NCBI RefSeq assembly: GCF_030499535.1
Contig: NZ_JASTLB010000001.1
Coordinates: 992,001 to 1,056,000, forward strand
Origin: Streptomyces sp. TG1A-8
Lineage (GTDB): Bacteria; Actinomycetota; Actinomycetes; Streptomycetales; Streptomycetaceae
Length of the DNA: 64,000 nt
Direction of reading: 5' to 3'
Positions 42,582-56,526 of the stretch are shown piece by piece (the first letter of the stretch is position 1; each line of letters opens with the position of its first letter). The translations under genes were made by a program, and so were the position numbers. Below the pieces are notes generated by a model that saw nothing but the letters and a program-made list of their open reading frames with translations, searched no databases and was not told where the DNA came from.

Positions 42582-44093
42582 TCACCACTTGCCCGGCGCG
42601 TAGTCCTTCAGGAAGACGCCGTACAGGTCCTCGCCGGCCTCGCCGCGCACGATCGGGTCGTAGACGCGGGCCGCCCCGTCGACCAGGTCGAGCGGGGCGT
42701 GGAAGCCGGCCTCGGCCAGGCGGACCTTGTCCGGGTGCGGGCGTTCGTCGGTGATCCAGCCGGTGTCCACGGCCGTCATGAGGATGCCGTCCCGGTCGAA
42801 CATCTCCTGGGCGCTGGTGCGCGTGAGCATGTTCAGGGCGGCCTTGGCCATGTTGGTGTGCGGGTGCCCGGCTCCCTTGTAGCCGCGGGCGAAGACGCCC
42901 TCCATGGCGGAGACGTTCACGACGTACGTGCGCCGGGCCGGGGAGGCGGCCATCACCGGGCGCAGACGGCTGATCAGGATGAAGGGCGCCGTGGAGTTGC
43001 AGAGCTGGACCTCCAGCAGCTCGACCGGGGTCACCTCCTCCACCGTCTGCACCCAGCTGTTGGTGTCGTGCAGGTCGGGCACCAGGCCGCCGGCGTCGAT
43101 CGCCGTACCGGCCGCGATGCGCTCCAGGGACGCCGAGCCGGAGACCAGGGCGAGGTCGGTGACGTCCTGGGCGGTGAGCGCGCCGACGCCCGCGGCCGGC
43201 AGCTCGGCGACGGCCCCGGAGCCGAAGGTGCCTATCACCCGGGCGGCCGGCAGCTCCCCGGTGGGCAGGGGCGCGGACTCGGCGGTGACCAGTTCGCTGT
43301 AGGCCTGCGGGGAGCGCCGTACCGTCTGGGCCGCGTTGTTGATCAGGATGTCCAGCGGTCCCTCGGCCGCCACCGAGTCGGCGAGGGCGACGACCTGGGC
43401 GGGGTCGCGCAGGTCGATGCCGACGATCTTCAAGCGGTGGATCCACTCGTCGCTGTCGGGCTGGGCCTTGAAGCGGCGTACGGCGTCGTTCGGGAAGCGG
43501 GTGGTGATGGTGGTGTGCGCGCCGTCCCGCAGCAGCCGGAGCGCGATGTACATGCCGATCTTGGCGCGGCCACCGGTGAGCAGGGCGCGCTTGCCGGTGA
43601 GGTCGGCGCGGGCGTCCCGCCTGGCGCGGTTCTCGTCGGCGCACTTCTGGCACAGCTGGTGGTAGAAGTAGTCGACCTCGACGTAGCGCTGCTTGCAGAT
43701 GTAGCAGGAGCGCGGACGCTGGAGCACGCCCGCGATCCTGCCCTCCTCGACCTTGGAGGAGGGCAGGATGCCCTCGGTCTCGTCGTCGACGCGCTCGGCG
43801 GAGCCGGTGGCGGTGGCCTCGGTGACCGCGCGGTCGTGCGCGGTCTTGGCGGCCCGGCGCTCCTGGCGGCGGCGCTGCTTGACCGTGCGGTAGACGTGCG
43901 AGGTGGCCCGGCGCACCCTGATCGCGTCGGGGTGGTCGACGTCGAGCCGGTCGAGCTCCTCCAGCACGCTCAGGCAGACGGCGAGGCGCTCGGGGTCGAT
44001 ACCGGGCCCGTGGACCATCTCGTCCATGGAGGCGTCCGTGGGGACGCCCGTGGAGGCCGCCGTGGACGCGGACCCGTCCTCTGTCACCGTCAT
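42582..44093 (-). CDS. Zinc-ribbon short-chain dehydrogenase/reductase-like protein
   Basis: 503 residues, about twice a normal SDR. The N-terminal 1-130 is helical and charged. A zinc ribbon at about 134-165 reads CYICKQRYVEVDYFYHQLCQ followed by KCADENRAR. The Rossmann domain begins LTGKRALLTGGRAKIGMYIA and has ILINNAAQTVRR. At the active site the Ser is in NVSAMEG, but the Tyr-x3-Lys position reads T-N-M-A-K, so the catalytic Tyr is absent. It may bind nucleotide without classical SDR chemistry. The ATG is chosen after the low-complexity upstream frame. Confidence 0.85.
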   Translation of the reverse strand: MTVTEDGSASTAASTGVPTDASMDEMVHGPGIDPERLAVCLSVLEELDRLDVDHPDAIRVRRATSHVYRTVKQRRRQERRAAKTAHDRAVTEATATGSAERVDDETEGILPSSKVEEGRIAGVLQRPRSCYICKQRYVEVDYFYHQLCQKCADENRARRDARADLTGKRALLTGGRAKIGMYIALRLLRDGAHTTITTRFPNDAVRRFKAQPDSDEWIHRLKIVGIDLRDPAQVVALADSVAAEGPLDILINNAAQTVRRSPQAYSELVTAESAPLPTGELPAARVIGTFGSGAVAELPAAGVGALTAQDVTDLALVSGSASLERIAAGTAIDAGGLVPDLHDTNSWVQTVEEVTPVELLEVQLCNSTAPFILISRLRPVMAASPARRTYVVNVSAMEGVFARGYKGAGHPHTNMAKAALNMLTRTSAQEMFDRDGILMTAVDTGWITDERPHPDKVRLAEAGFHAPLDLVDGAARVYDPIVRGEAGEDLYGVFLKDYAPGKW

Positions 44094-44196
44094 CGCGCTG
44101 CCGCTTCCCTGATCTCCCGGGCAGCGCTCCGACTCGCGCCCGCCTTCGAACGGGGAAGTGTACGGAGCGGGGGGCCGTACGGCCAAACCCGCTCCG

Positions 44197-45534
44197 TCAG
44201 TGCTCGCAGGCCGTGACCAGCGCCTCCGCCTCGTCCGCCACGGCGCGGGCGAACACGTCGAGGTCGGTGACGGCCCGGGCGTCGGCGACGAGCCCGTAGT
44301 GGGCATGGCCGCGGTAGGTGGAGACGGCGACCGCCAGCGACTGGCCGGGGGCGAGCGGGGCGAAGGGGTAGACCTCGGCGAGCCGGTGCCCGCCGAGCCG
44401 CAGGCCCGGGCCGGGCAGCGGCACGCTGGTGACGAGGATGTCGAACCACAGCCGGGCCGCCTGGCCGACCAGGGGGCCGCCGAGCCGGTGGCCGAGGGCG
44501 GGCACGTGGTCGGCGAGCAGCGCGAGGGCGCCGGCGCCCCGGTGGGGGCCCGCGTCCTTGTTGCGGAGCATCGCGGCGCGTACGGCGCCGAGCCGGCCGA
44601 GCGGGTCGGGGTCGTCGACCGGAAGCGGTATCAGGTACCCGGAGAGGCGGTTGCCCTGCGGGTGGGCGGTGTGCGGGCGGCGCCGGGAGACGGGGACGAG
44701 GGCGCGGGGCGCCACGCCCTCGCTGCCGTCGCCGCGCTCGTCCAGCCAGCGGCGCAGGGCGCCGGCCACGACGGCGATGAGCACGTCGTTGACGGTGCCG
44801 CCGGCGCTCTTGCGCACCCGGTGGACGTCGTCGATGTCGAGGACGGCCCCGGCGGTGCGGCGGGTGCCGCTGGGCGCGGAGGCCAGCGCGGAGGAGGGCC
44901 GCATGCCGAGGGTGGAGCGGGCGAGGGAGGCGCCGATGTCCAGGGCCCGGCCCACGTCGGACAGCGCGTCCTTGACCAGGCCGGGGAACAGACCGGGCAG
45001 CCCGCGCACGTCGGACGGCGGAGTGCGCGGGGACTCGACGGCGCGCGGTGCGCGCGCGGGCGGGCCGACCGGGTCCAGGATCCCGGCGGCCAGCTTCAGC
45101 GCGCGCAGGCCGTCGGCGAGGGCGTGGTGGAACTTGAACAGCACGGCGAAGGAGACCCCGTCCTCGCCGGGCAGGACGTGCGCCTCCCACGGCGGCCGGG
45201 CACGGTCCAGCGGGCGCTCCATCAGCCGGCCGGCGACCGCGTGGAAGTCGGCGGTCGGGGCATGCAGCCGTACGTGGTCGAGCGGGTCGAAGTCCGGGAC
45301 GGGCTCGCGGGCGGCGCCGCCGAAGGCGAGCGGCTGCCACACGTCACGGATGCGCAGGCGCAGGCCGGGTACGGCGGCGGCGCGGACGGCGAGCAGGTCG
45401 GCTGCGTGGGCGCCCGCGGTGGGCGAGTGGGCGGTGAACACCCCGAGCGCGCCGAGGTGCATCGGGTGGCGGTCGCACTCCATGTTCCAGAAGGCCAGGT
45501 CCAGGGGGGCGAGCAGGTCGGGAGTCAAGGGCAT
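44197..45534 (-). CDS. Wax ester synthase/diacylglycerol acyltransferase (WS/DGAT)
   Basis: 445 residues. The active-site motif HHxxxDG is present as KFHHALADGLRAL (about 136-148). Other family marks are the N-terminal PLDLAFWNMECDRHPMHLGA, the later VNDVLIAVVAGALRRWL and a C-terminal SVPLPGPGLRLGGHRLAEVY. It makes triacylglycerol storage lipid from acyl-CoA and diacylglycerol at the membrane. From memory S. coelicolor has its main DGAT (SCO0958) in the equivalent region. GH92 and glycogen genes follow, so storage-carbon genes cluster here. Confidence 0.93.
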   Translation of the reverse strand: MPLTPDLLAPLDLAFWNMECDRHPMHLGALGVFTAHSPTAGAHAADLLAVRAAAVPGLRLRIRDVWQPLAFGGAAREPVPDFDPLDHVRLHAPTADFHAVAGRLMERPLDRARPPWEAHVLPGEDGVSFAVLFKFHHALADGLRALKLAAGILDPVGPPARAPRAVESPRTPPSDVRGLPGLFPGLVKDALSDVGRALDIGASLARSTLGMRPSSALASAPSGTRRTAGAVLDIDDVHRVRKSAGGTVNDVLIAVVAGALRRWLDERGDGSEGVAPRALVPVSRRRPHTAHPQGNRLSGYLIPLPVDDPDPLGRLGAVRAAMLRNKDAGPHRGAGALALLADHVPALGHRLGGPLVGQAARLWFDILVTSVPLPGPGLRLGGHRLAEVYPFAPLAPGQSLAVAVSTYRGHAHYGLVADARAVTDLDVFARAVADEAEALVTACEH

Positions 45535-45674
45535 GCCTCGTGTCGGCGTCGGGGTGGAACGGCCTCGGGTGGAGCTGCCGGGAAGGGGGCTGCCGGGGTC
45601 TGTCCGCGGTCGGACCCCCTGGGGTGGTTACGGCCGGGCACGGTCGTGCCGCGCACCGTTGGCGGCGGGCGGCG

Positions 45675-45697
45675 TCCCGCCCCGGAGGGGGGCGGGA
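45675..45697 (-). terminator. Terminator hairpin after the GH92 gene
   Basis: An 8-bp stem TCCCGCCC/GGGCGGGA with a 7-nt loop, 28 bp downstream of the GH92 stop. The remainder of 45535-45724 is noncoding. Confidence 0.6.
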
Positions 45698-45724
45698 GCC
45701 GGCGGATCCCGGGGCCGGTCCGGT

Positions 45725-48046
45725 TCAGTACAGCGCCGGGGGTGCCGCCCCGCGGGCCGTGCCCCACCCGGACGGGCGCGGGCCGACCGTGAACGCGAGC
45801 GTGCGCAGGGAGCGCAGCGCCCGCGTGGTCAGGTAGGTCCGCCGGTGCGGAGTGCCGTCGGTGCGGACGGCCTGGACGTAGCGGGAGGCGGCCGAGGTGC
45901 CGGGCGCGGTGACCGTCAGCCGGCCGCCCGGCCAGTAGCGGCGGTCCAGGGTGAGGTTGACGCGGTCGAAGACGGGGGTGGACAGGCCCCAGGTGTCGTA
46001 GCCGGGCTGGACGGGGAAGAGGCCGATGGACGACAGCACGTGCCAGGCGGACATCGTGCCGAGGTCGTCGTTGCCGGTCATCCCGGTGGGCCCGTCGGTG
46101 AAGAGGGTCAGCGCCGCGTGGACCACGTCCGTGGTCTTCCAGGGCTGGCCGGTGGACAGGTAGGTGTAGGGCGCGATCAGGTCGGGCTCGTTCATCGGGT
46201 TGTACTTGTCGGCGTCGTAGTAGTCGTACGCGCCTCCGTGCACCCACACCTCGCGGGCGGTGCGCTCCGGGTCCTCCAGCAGCCGGTCGTAGGCGAAGAA
46301 GGAGTCCAGGCGGTCGTTGGCGGCGCGCTGTCCGCCGATGAGGTCCACCATGCCGGGCAGGTCCTGCGGGACGAGCCACTGGTACTGCCAGGCGGTGCCC
46401 TCGTGGAAGCCCTCGCTGCGGGCCGGGTCGGGCGAGCCGGTGAAGGCGCCGGAGGCGTCGCGGGCGCGGAAGAAGCCGGTCGAGGGGTCGAAGACGTTGC
46501 GGTAGCTGCGGGCGCGGGCGGCGTAGCGGGCGGCGTCGGCCTCGTGGCCCAGGCCGCGCGCCATCCGGGCGAGCATCGCGTCGGCGAGGGCGTACTCCAG
46601 CGTGACGGACGCGCCGTGGTGGTAGTCGGAGTCGCCCGCCTTGGCGGGCGGGCGGTCCTTGACGTGGGGGGCGAAACCGCGCGCGATGTACTCGGCGTTG
46701 GCCTCCCGTCCGGTACCGGGGTGGTCCGCCGGCGGCACGCCGTCGGCGTTCTTCCGCAGCGCCCGGTAGGCCCGCTCCTCGTAGCCCTTGAGGAGGCCCT
46801 GCTGGTAGGCGTTGGTCAGGAAGGGGGTGACCGGGTCGCCGGTCATGATGTTCGTCTCGACGGTGCCGTAGCCCCACTTGGGCAGCCAGCCGCCCTCCTC
46901 GTCGATCCTGATCACCGAGATGGCCATGTCGCGGGCCTCGCGCGGCGCGAGCAGGGAGAGCAGTTGGGACTGGGTGCGGTAGGTGTCCCACAGCGACCAG
47001 TTCTGGTAGTACGTGAAGCCCTTGGCGCGGTGCACCTCCCGGTCCCAGCCGGTGTAGCGGCCGTCGGCGTCGCTGCCGGTGTTCGGCGCGAGGAAGGAGC
47101 GGTACAGCGACGAGTAGAAGGTGCGGCGCTGCTCGTCGCCGCCGCCGCGCACGCGCACGTCGTCGAGCCGGTCCTCCCAGGCCCGCCGGGCCGCGCGGCG
47201 CACGGCGTCGAAGGACCGGCCGCCCTCCGCACGCAGGTTGACGGCCGCGCCGCGCGCGTCGACGTACGACAGCGCGGTGGTCGCCTCGACGGTACGGTCC
47301 CCGGTGGTGTCGAACCGGACGTACGCCCCGTCGGAACCCGTCCTCGCGCCGTCGGTGACGGTCGATCCGTTCCAGGTGCCGTAGGCCGTGAAGGGCCGGT
47401 CGAAGCGGGTGACCGTGTGGACGGTGTAGGGGGCGGTGTCCCGGCAGAAGCCGTGGCCGGTGATCTCGGTGCGCACGGTGCGGTCGTCGAGGATCTCGAC
47501 CGTGCTCGTGACCGGTCTGTGCAGCGACTGGGCGGCGTTGAGCAGGACGTTGGCCTTGTCGGTGGCCGGGAAGGTGTAGCGCTGCACGCCGGTGCGGGCG
47601 GTCGCGGTCAGTTCGGCGTCGACGCCGCTGTCCAGGCCGACGCGGTAGTAGCCGGGGCTCGCCTCCTCGTGGTCGTGGCCGAACCCGGCGGCGTAGCGCG
47701 CGTAGTCCGTCGAGGTGACGTCGCCGGTGGTCGGCAGCACCGGCAGGTCGCCGCCGATGCGGCAGCCGACCCCGGACAGGTGGACCAGCGAGAAGCCGCG
47801 GACGCGGCTGTGCCCGTAGTCGTAACCGGTGCTGTGCCCGGTGTCCGGGGAGAGCTGCACCATGCCGAAGGGCACGGCGGCGCCGGGGAAGGTGTTGCCC
47901 TCGTTCCGGCTCCCGATGAAGGGGTTCACCAGGTCGGTGAGGTGGCCGTCGGTCCGCTCGGCGGCTCGTGCGGCGGGGGTGGCGATCAGCGCGGACGCTG
48001 CCATCACCCCGGCCAGGCACAGCCGCGCGCGCCGGGTCCCTCTCAT
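45725..48046 (-). CDS. Secreted GH92 family alpha-mannosidase
   Basis: 773 residues. Signal peptide 1-29 (LCLAGVMAASALIATPAARA). The beta-sandwich opens LVNPFIGSRNEGNTFPGAAVPFGM (in parts). The catalytic (alpha/alpha)6 domain has FYSSLYRSFLAPN, NWSLWDTYRTQ, WGYGTVETNIMTGDPVTPFL and the GH92 ending NPMNEPDLIAPY with GNDDLGTMSAWHVLSSIGLF. These exo-acting, calcium-dependent enzymes trim alpha-mannosides such as fungal or yeast mannans. ATG after GGAGG at about 48054-48058. A 20-bp tandem repeat lies upstream. Confidence 0.95.
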   Translation of the reverse strand: MRGTRRARLCLAGVMAASALIATPAARAAERTDGHLTDLVNPFIGSRNEGNTFPGAAVPFGMVQLSPDTGHSTGYDYGHSRVRGFSLVHLSGVGCRIGGDLPVLPTTGDVTSTDYARYAAGFGHDHEEASPGYYRVGLDSGVDAELTATARTGVQRYTFPATDKANVLLNAAQSLHRPVTSTVEILDDRTVRTEITGHGFCRDTAPYTVHTVTRFDRPFTAYGTWNGSTVTDGARTGSDGAYVRFDTTGDRTVEATTALSYVDARGAAVNLRAEGGRSFDAVRRAARRAWEDRLDDVRVRGGGDEQRRTFYSSLYRSFLAPNTGSDADGRYTGWDREVHRAKGFTYYQNWSLWDTYRTQSQLLSLLAPREARDMAISVIRIDEEGGWLPKWGYGTVETNIMTGDPVTPFLTNAYQQGLLKGYEERAYRALRKNADGVPPADHPGTGREANAEYIARGFAPHVKDRPPAKAGDSDYHHGASVTLEYALADAMLARMARGLGHEADAARYAARARSYRNVFDPSTGFFRARDASGAFTGSPDPARSEGFHEGTAWQYQWLVPQDLPGMVDLIGGQRAANDRLDSFFAYDRLLEDPERTAREVWVHGGAYDYYDADKYNPMNEPDLIAPYTYLSTGQPWKTTDVVHAALTLFTDGPTGMTGNDDLGTMSAWHVLSSIGLFPVQPGYDTWGLSTPVFDRVNLTLDRRYWPGGRLTVTAPGTSAASRYVQAVRTDGTPHRRTYLTTRALRSLRTLAFTVGPRPSGWGTARGAAPPALY

Positions 48047-48156
48047 GTCGGATGACCTCCGCAGGTTCGACGTCGTTGCCTGCATCGTGCGGGGCGGACG
48101 GCGTGAACCAGGGCATCCCTGGCACAAGGGACCGGCGCGTCGCGGCGGCGCCCGGT

Positions 48157-48196
48157 GCGGACGGGGGGCGCGGGGCGCGGACGGGGGGCGCGGGGC
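48157..48196. repeat. Two exact tandem copies of a 20-bp GC-rich repeat
   Basis: The unit GCGGACGGGGGGCGCGGGGC occurs at 48157-48176 and again at 48177-48196, immediately after the glgC stop codon. Confidence 0.85.
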
Positions 48197-48197
48197 G

Positions 48198-49418
48198 CTA
48201 CGGCACCCGCTGGCCCTTCCCCAGGGCGATGACCCCGCCCTGGGAGACGGTGTACAGCTCGGCGTCCCGCTCGGGGTTGACGCCGATCGTCGCGCCGGGC
48301 GGGACCTCGACGTTCTTGTCGAGGACGGCGCCGCGGACGATCGCACCGCGCCCGATGCGGACGTTGTCGTGCAGCACCGAGCCCTGCACGACCGCGCCCG
48401 GGTCGACCCGCACGCCCGGGGAGAGCACGGAGCGGGTGACCTGGCCGCGGATCAGGCAGCCGGCGCTGATGATGGACTCGCTCGCGTTGCCGCCCGCGTT
48501 GAAACGGGCCGGGGAGAGCTGGTTGGAGTGGGTGTAGATGGGCCACTGCCGGTTGTACAGGTTGAAGGCCGGGCGCTCGGCGATCAGGTCCATGTGGGCG
48601 TCGTAGTAGGCGTCCAGGGTGCCCACGTCCCGCCAGTAGCCCTGGTCGCGGGTCGTTTCGCCGGGCACGTGGTTCTCGCTGAAGTCGTACACCTGCGCCT
48701 CGCCGCGCTCGGTGAGCTGGGGCAGGATCGAACCGCCCATGTCGTGCACGGAGTCCCCGTCCTCGGCGTCCCGCTGCAGCGCCTCGATGAGGACCTTGGT
48801 GGTGAAGATGTAGTTGCCCATGGAGGCGAACACGCACTCGGGGTCGTCCGCCAGCCCCGGCGGGTCGGCCGGCTTCTCCAGGAAGCCGTCGACGCTGCGG
48901 CCGTCCGAGCCCGGTGTGATCACCCCGAAGGACGGGGACTCCGAGCGCGGCACGCGGATGCCGGCCACCGTCACCCCGGCGCCGCCCTCGACGTGCTGGT
49001 GGAGCATCTGCCGGGGGTCCATGCGGTAGACGTGGTCGGCGCCGAACACGGCGACGTACTCGGGCTGCTCGTCGTGGACGAGGTTCAGGGACTGCAGGAT
49101 CGCGTCCGCGCTGCCCAGGTACCAGCGCGGGCCGAGGCGCTGCTGGGCCGGGACCGGCGTGACGTAGTTGCCCAGCAGGCTGGACATCCGCCAGGTGGTG
49201 GTGATGTGCCGGTCCAGCGAGTGCGACTTGTACTGGGTCAGCACGCAGATGCGCAGCACGTCGGCGTTGACGAGGTTGGACAGGACGAAGTCGACGAGCC
49301 GGTAGGTCCCGCCGAACGTGACTGCGGGTTTGGCGCGGTCGGCGGTCAGCGGCATCAGCCGCTTGCCCTCGCCGCCCGCCAGTACAATTCCGAGAACCGA
49401 AGGCCCTCCACGACGCAT
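48198..49418 (-). CDS. glgC: Glucose-1-phosphate adenylyltransferase (ADP-glucose pyrophosphorylase)
   Basis: 406 residues. N-terminal nucleotidyltransferase: [20 protein letters not shown] (about 10-29), the conserved [30 protein letters not shown] and the glucose-1-phosphate region [10 protein letters not shown]. The C-terminal left-handed beta-helix begins about residue 300 ([20 protein letters not shown]). It makes ADP-glucose for glycogen or maltose-1-phosphate. It is 50 nt downstream of glgA in the same direction, a two-gene operon. In Mycobacterium the same pair is divergent. Confidence 0.96.
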   Translation of the reverse strand: MRRGGPSVLGIVLAGGEGKRLMPLTADRAKPAVTFGGTYRLVDFVLSNLVNADVLRICVLTQYKSHSLDRHITTTWRMSSLLGNYVTPVPAQQRLGPRWYLGSADAILQSLNLVHDEQPEYVAVFGADHVYRMDPRQMLHQHVEGGAGVTVAGIRVPRSESPSFGVITPGSDGRSVDGFLEKPADPPGLADDPECVFASMGNYIFTTKVLIEALQRDAEDGDSVHDMGGSILPQLTERGEAQVYDFSENHVPGETTRDQGYWRDVGTLDAYYDAHMDLIAERPAFNLYNRQWPIYTHSNQLSPARFNAGGNASESIISAGCLIRGQVTRSVLSPGVRVDPGAVVQGSVLHDNVRIGRGAIVRGAVLDKNVEVPPGATIGVNPERDAELYTVSQGGVIALGKGQRVP

Positions 49419-49468
49419 GGCCGCTCCCCTCACCCTGGATGAACCATGGATGCCCCGAGTCGGCCGGA

Positions 49469-50629
49469 CTAAGCCTGCTCGAGCAGCTCCTCGTACAGGT
49501 CCGCGGTGCGCCGCGCCACCGCGTCCCAGCCGAACTCGCCCACCGCGCGCCGCTGCCCGGCCTCCCCCATCCGCCGGGCCGCCCCCGGATCGCCGAGGAC
49601 CGTGTCCAGCGCGCGGGCGAGGCCCGCCTCGAAGCCGTCGGTGTCCTCGCCCACGTCGACCAGCAGGCCCGTGCGGCCGTCGTCCACGACCTCCGGGATC
49701 CCGCCGACCCGGGAGGCCACCACGGGAGTGCCGCAGGCCATCGCCTCCAGGTTGACGATGCCGAGGGGTTCGTACACCGAGGGGCAGACGAACACGGCCG
49801 CGTGCGTGAGGAGCTGGACGACCTCCGGGCGCGGCAGCATCTGCGGGATCCAGAACACGCCCGCGCGGACCCGGCTCAGCTCCTCGAACAGCTCCCGGAA
49901 CTCGCGGTCGATCTCCGGGGTGTCCGGCGCGCCCGCGCACAGCACGACCTGGGCACCCGGGTCGATGTCCCGCACCGCGCGCAGCAGGTGGGGCACGCCC
50001 TTTTGCCGGGTGATCCGGCCGACGAAGAGCACGTACGGGCGGGTGGGGTCGATGCCGTGCCGGACCAGGGCGTCGGTGCCGGGGTCGGGCCGGTAGATGG
50101 CCGTGTCGATGCCGTTGTGCACGACGTGGACCCGGGCCGGGTCCAGGGCCGGGTAGCAGGTAAGGATGTCGTCGCGCATGGCGCCGGAGACGGCGATCAC
50201 CGCGTCGGCGGCCTCGACCGCCGTGCGTTCCGCCCAGCTCGACAGGGCGTAACCGCCGCCGAGCTGCTCCGCCTTCCAGGGGCGCAGGGGCTCCAGCGAG
50301 TGGGCGGTCACCACGTGCGGGACGCCGTGGAGGAGCTTGGCGACGTGGCCGGCCAGGTTGGCGTACCAGGTGTGGGAGTGGACGAGTTCGCGGCCTTCCA
50401 GGGCGGCGGCGATGGACAGGTCCACGGAGAAGGTGCGCAGCGCGTCGTTGGCGCCGTCCAGGGCGGGCCAGGGACGGTGGCGCGACACGCCGGCGCCGCG
50501 GCCCTCGCCCCAGCAGTGCACTTCCAGGTCCACCAGGGAGGCCAGCTCCCGGGCGAGGAACTCCACGTGGACGCCCGCGCCGCCGTAGACGTCCGGGGGA
50601 AACTCCCGGGTCAGCAGTCCCACTCGCAC
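49469..50629 (-). CDS. glgA: Actinobacterial glycogen synthase / maltose-1-phosphate synthase (GT4)
   Basis: 386 residues, GT-B fold. N-terminal [20 protein letters not shown], then [20 protein letters not shown]. The C-terminal nucleotide-sugar site includes [20 protein letters not shown] and the E-x7-E region [20 protein letters not shown]. This is the short actinobacterial type (Rv1212c-like), which in mycobacteria is GlgM, making alpha-maltose-1-phosphate from ADP-glucose and glucose-1-phosphate, not the longer GT5 GlgA. The first gene of the glgA-glgC operon. Confidence 0.93.
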   Translation of the reverse strand: MRVGLLTREFPPDVYGGAGVHVEFLARELASLVDLEVHCWGEGRGAGVSRHRPWPALDGANDALRTFSVDLSIAAALEGRELVHSHTWYANLAGHVAKLLHGVPHVVTAHSLEPLRPWKAEQLGGGYALSSWAERTAVEAADAVIAVSGAMRDDILTCYPALDPARVHVVHNGIDTAIYRPDPGTDALVRHGIDPTRPYVLFVGRITRQKGVPHLLRAVRDIDPGAQVVLCAGAPDTPEIDREFRELFEELSRVRAGVFWIPQMLPRPEVVQLLTHAAVFVCPSVYEPLGIVNLEAMACGTPVVASRVGGIPEVVDDGRTGLLVDVGEDTDGFEAGLARALDTVLGDPGAARRMGEAGQRRAVGEFGWDAVARRTADLYEELLEQA

Positions 50630-50669
50630 CCGTACAACCCCCTGGTCTCGTCGGCAGGTTCCTCCATGG

Positions 50670-51416
50670 TCACCCAGATGGGGCGCGTGGGGAAGTCCCC
50701 GGCGGCCGGGTGAAGCAGCAGTCGCCGCAGACCGAGCTGCCGGGGACGCGGTAGTACAGGCAGCAGCTGCGGCGGCGGAAGGCCGTGCCGGTGCGGCTGC
50801 CGGTGGGGCGCAGCAGGGGGTGGGCGAAGAGCGCGTCGGTGAGGGCGCGGGCCCGTTCGGCGGCGTCGCCGCGGCCGCTCGCGCGTGCCCGGCGGCCGAG
50901 TTCGCGGGCCGCTGCGGCGAGCGCCGAGCCGGCGTTGCCCCGCAGCAGGCCCGCCGCGATCCCGTACCTGGCTCTCAGGGCCTGCTCCAGGGGTTCGAGG
51001 TGGCCGTGCAGCACGGTGTCCGCGAGGGTGGCCGCGTCCCCGGGCCGCGCGCGCACCCCGGTCAGCCACAGGTCGTCGGGCGCGCTCGCGGTGGCGTCCC
51101 AGCGCAGCAGCGCGGGCGCGAGGTCGGGCGTCCGGCCGTACAGGGCGGCGCAGGCCAGGGCCACGGACCAGAGGCGGGCGGCGAGCCCCTGGTGGGCGAG
51201 GGAGGCGGAGACCCGCGGCTCACGGACGCGCAGCCGGTGCGCGACCGTGGAGACGCGGAGCACCAGCGCGTCGCGGCGGGCGTCCGCCGCGGGCGCCGCG
51301 TAGGCCTCCGCGAGGGTCGGCGGCACGGTGGCGGGCGGTGCGGCGTCCGCGGTCGTGCGCAGCACGAAGAAGCCGCCGAGGGGGCGGAGCGCGGCGAGGC
51401 CGGGGTCGAGGTCCAC
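50670..51416 (-). CDS. FhuF-like ferric-siderophore reductase, 2Fe-2S protein
   Basis: 248 residues, GTG start. The body is Ala/Arg-rich and helical. The C-terminus carries the FhuF_C-type cluster motif C-C-x10-C-x2-C in RRSCCLYYRVPGSSVCGDCC, which binds a [2Fe-2S] centre. The earlier VSASLAHQGLAARLWSVALA stretch is typical of the family. It reduces Fe(III) from siderophores in the cytoplasm. 41 nt upstream of glgA in the same direction, but functionally unrelated to it. Confidence 0.85.
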   Translation of the reverse strand: MDLDPGLAALRPLGGFFVLRTTADAAPPATVPPTLAEAYAAPAADARRDALVLRVSTVAHRLRVREPRVSASLAHQGLAARLWSVALACAALYGRTPDLAPALLRWDATASAPDDLWLTGVRARPGDAATLADTVLHGHLEPLEQALRARYGIAAGLLRGNAGSALAAAARELGRRARASGRGDAAERARALTDALFAHPLLRPTGSRTGTAFRRRSCCLYYRVPGSSVCGDCCFTRPPGTSPRAPSG

Positions 51417-51424
51417 GAGGGGTA

Positions 51425-51434
51425 CTGGTACCAG
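51425..51434. promoter_or_regulatory. Perfect palindrome upstream of the FhuF-like gene
   Basis: CTGGTACCAG, a perfect 10-bp palindrome nine bases before the GTG start; it overlaps the ribosome binding site area. It does not resemble the Streptomyces iron box, so its role is open. Confidence 0.35.
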
Positions 51435-51671
51435 GTCCGCCCGCGGCCCGGGGCACCGGTCCCCGGCCCGTTGCGCCCGCCCGCCGGGTCCGTCCCCTGC
51501 TCACCCCCCTGAGGGATGACCGGGCCGGGGGCGTACTCCATCGGCAGTAGGACGCATGGCGTGCTCAGGTACGACGACGCAGCGGGCCCGAACGGGCAGA
51601 GTGGTCCCCATGAACGCCGACCGTGCGCCGCGCCGGGTCCCCGGGACCCGCTTCACGCAGAGGAGCCGCCG

Positions 51672-55843
<4,172 letters not shown>

Positions 55844-56177
55844 CGGCGGCCCGGGGCGCCGGCCGGTACCGCCCGTACGGGGTGGGCCGCCCGCTGAATC
55901 CGGGGGGAGGCCGGCGGGCGCGGGCCGTTCGTGGCCGGCCGCGCCGGCTCCCCGTGTCCCTCGGGTGCGCCGCGCCCCGCTGGTGCGCTTCCGGCGGCCG
56001 GTGGGGCCACTGGCGCGGGGCGCACCGAGGGTGCCGACGGCTACGGGGCGCACAGGAGGCCGGCAGGCGCGGGGCGGGCGTGCGACTGCGCGCGCCCGCC
56101 CCGCGCCCCTCACAAGCGCTCGGCCCCGGCTTTGTCCCGGTGTTCCGGTGCCCCTGTGCCTCCGTGTCGCCGGGTCC
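55844..56177. other. Intergenic region, no gene seen
   Basis: 334 bp of GC-rich sequence after gnd. Imperfect long inverted repeats (CCTCGGGTGCGC near 55960 against GCGCACCGAGG near 56020) form the likely gnd terminator. Confidence 0.35.
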
Positions 56178-56423
56178 CTACATGACGGGGTGGCCCGGGT
56201 CCGTGGTGGGGGTGGGGCCCGGAGGGCCGGGGGCGGGGGGCGCCGGGGGCGGGGTCGGGTCGGGGCCCGGAGCGGGCGGGGCGGGGTCCGGTCCGGGGGC
56301 GGGCGGTGTGGGCTGGGGGCCCGGCTCGGGCGGCGGGACCGGGGACGGGTAGGGGTCCGGCGGTGTGGGTTCCGGGGTGGGGGCCGGTCCCGGCGGGACG
56401 GGGTCGGGGTACGGGTTCGTCAT
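56178..56423 (-). CDS. Pro-rich 81-residue protein
   Basis: Nearly half proline: PYPDPVPPGPAPTPEPTPPD, then PAPGPDPTPPPAPPAPGPPG. GGAGGACACG before the ATG is a good ribosome binding site. No signal peptide or membrane helix; it may be an intrinsically disordered cytoplasmic protein. No family or function recognised. Confidence 0.55.
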   Translation of the reverse strand: MTNPYPDPVPPGPAPTPEPTPPDPYPSPVPPPEPGPQPTPPAPGPDPAPPAPGPDPTPPPAPPAPGPPGPTPTTDPGHPVM

Positions 56424-56526
56424 CGTGTCCTCCCGCGCTCGTTGGACGTCACCTCTGGGTACTCCCCCCTACCCGACGCCCGCTCGCGCACTCACCCCCA
56501 CGCCCGACCGCGGGACGCCGGCGCGC

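Noticed and set aside
44429..48055. Open plus-strand frame of about 1200 codons antisense to WS/DGAT and GH92 genes
   Set aside because: Arg/Gly/Ala-rich shadow of two well-recognised minus-strand genes.
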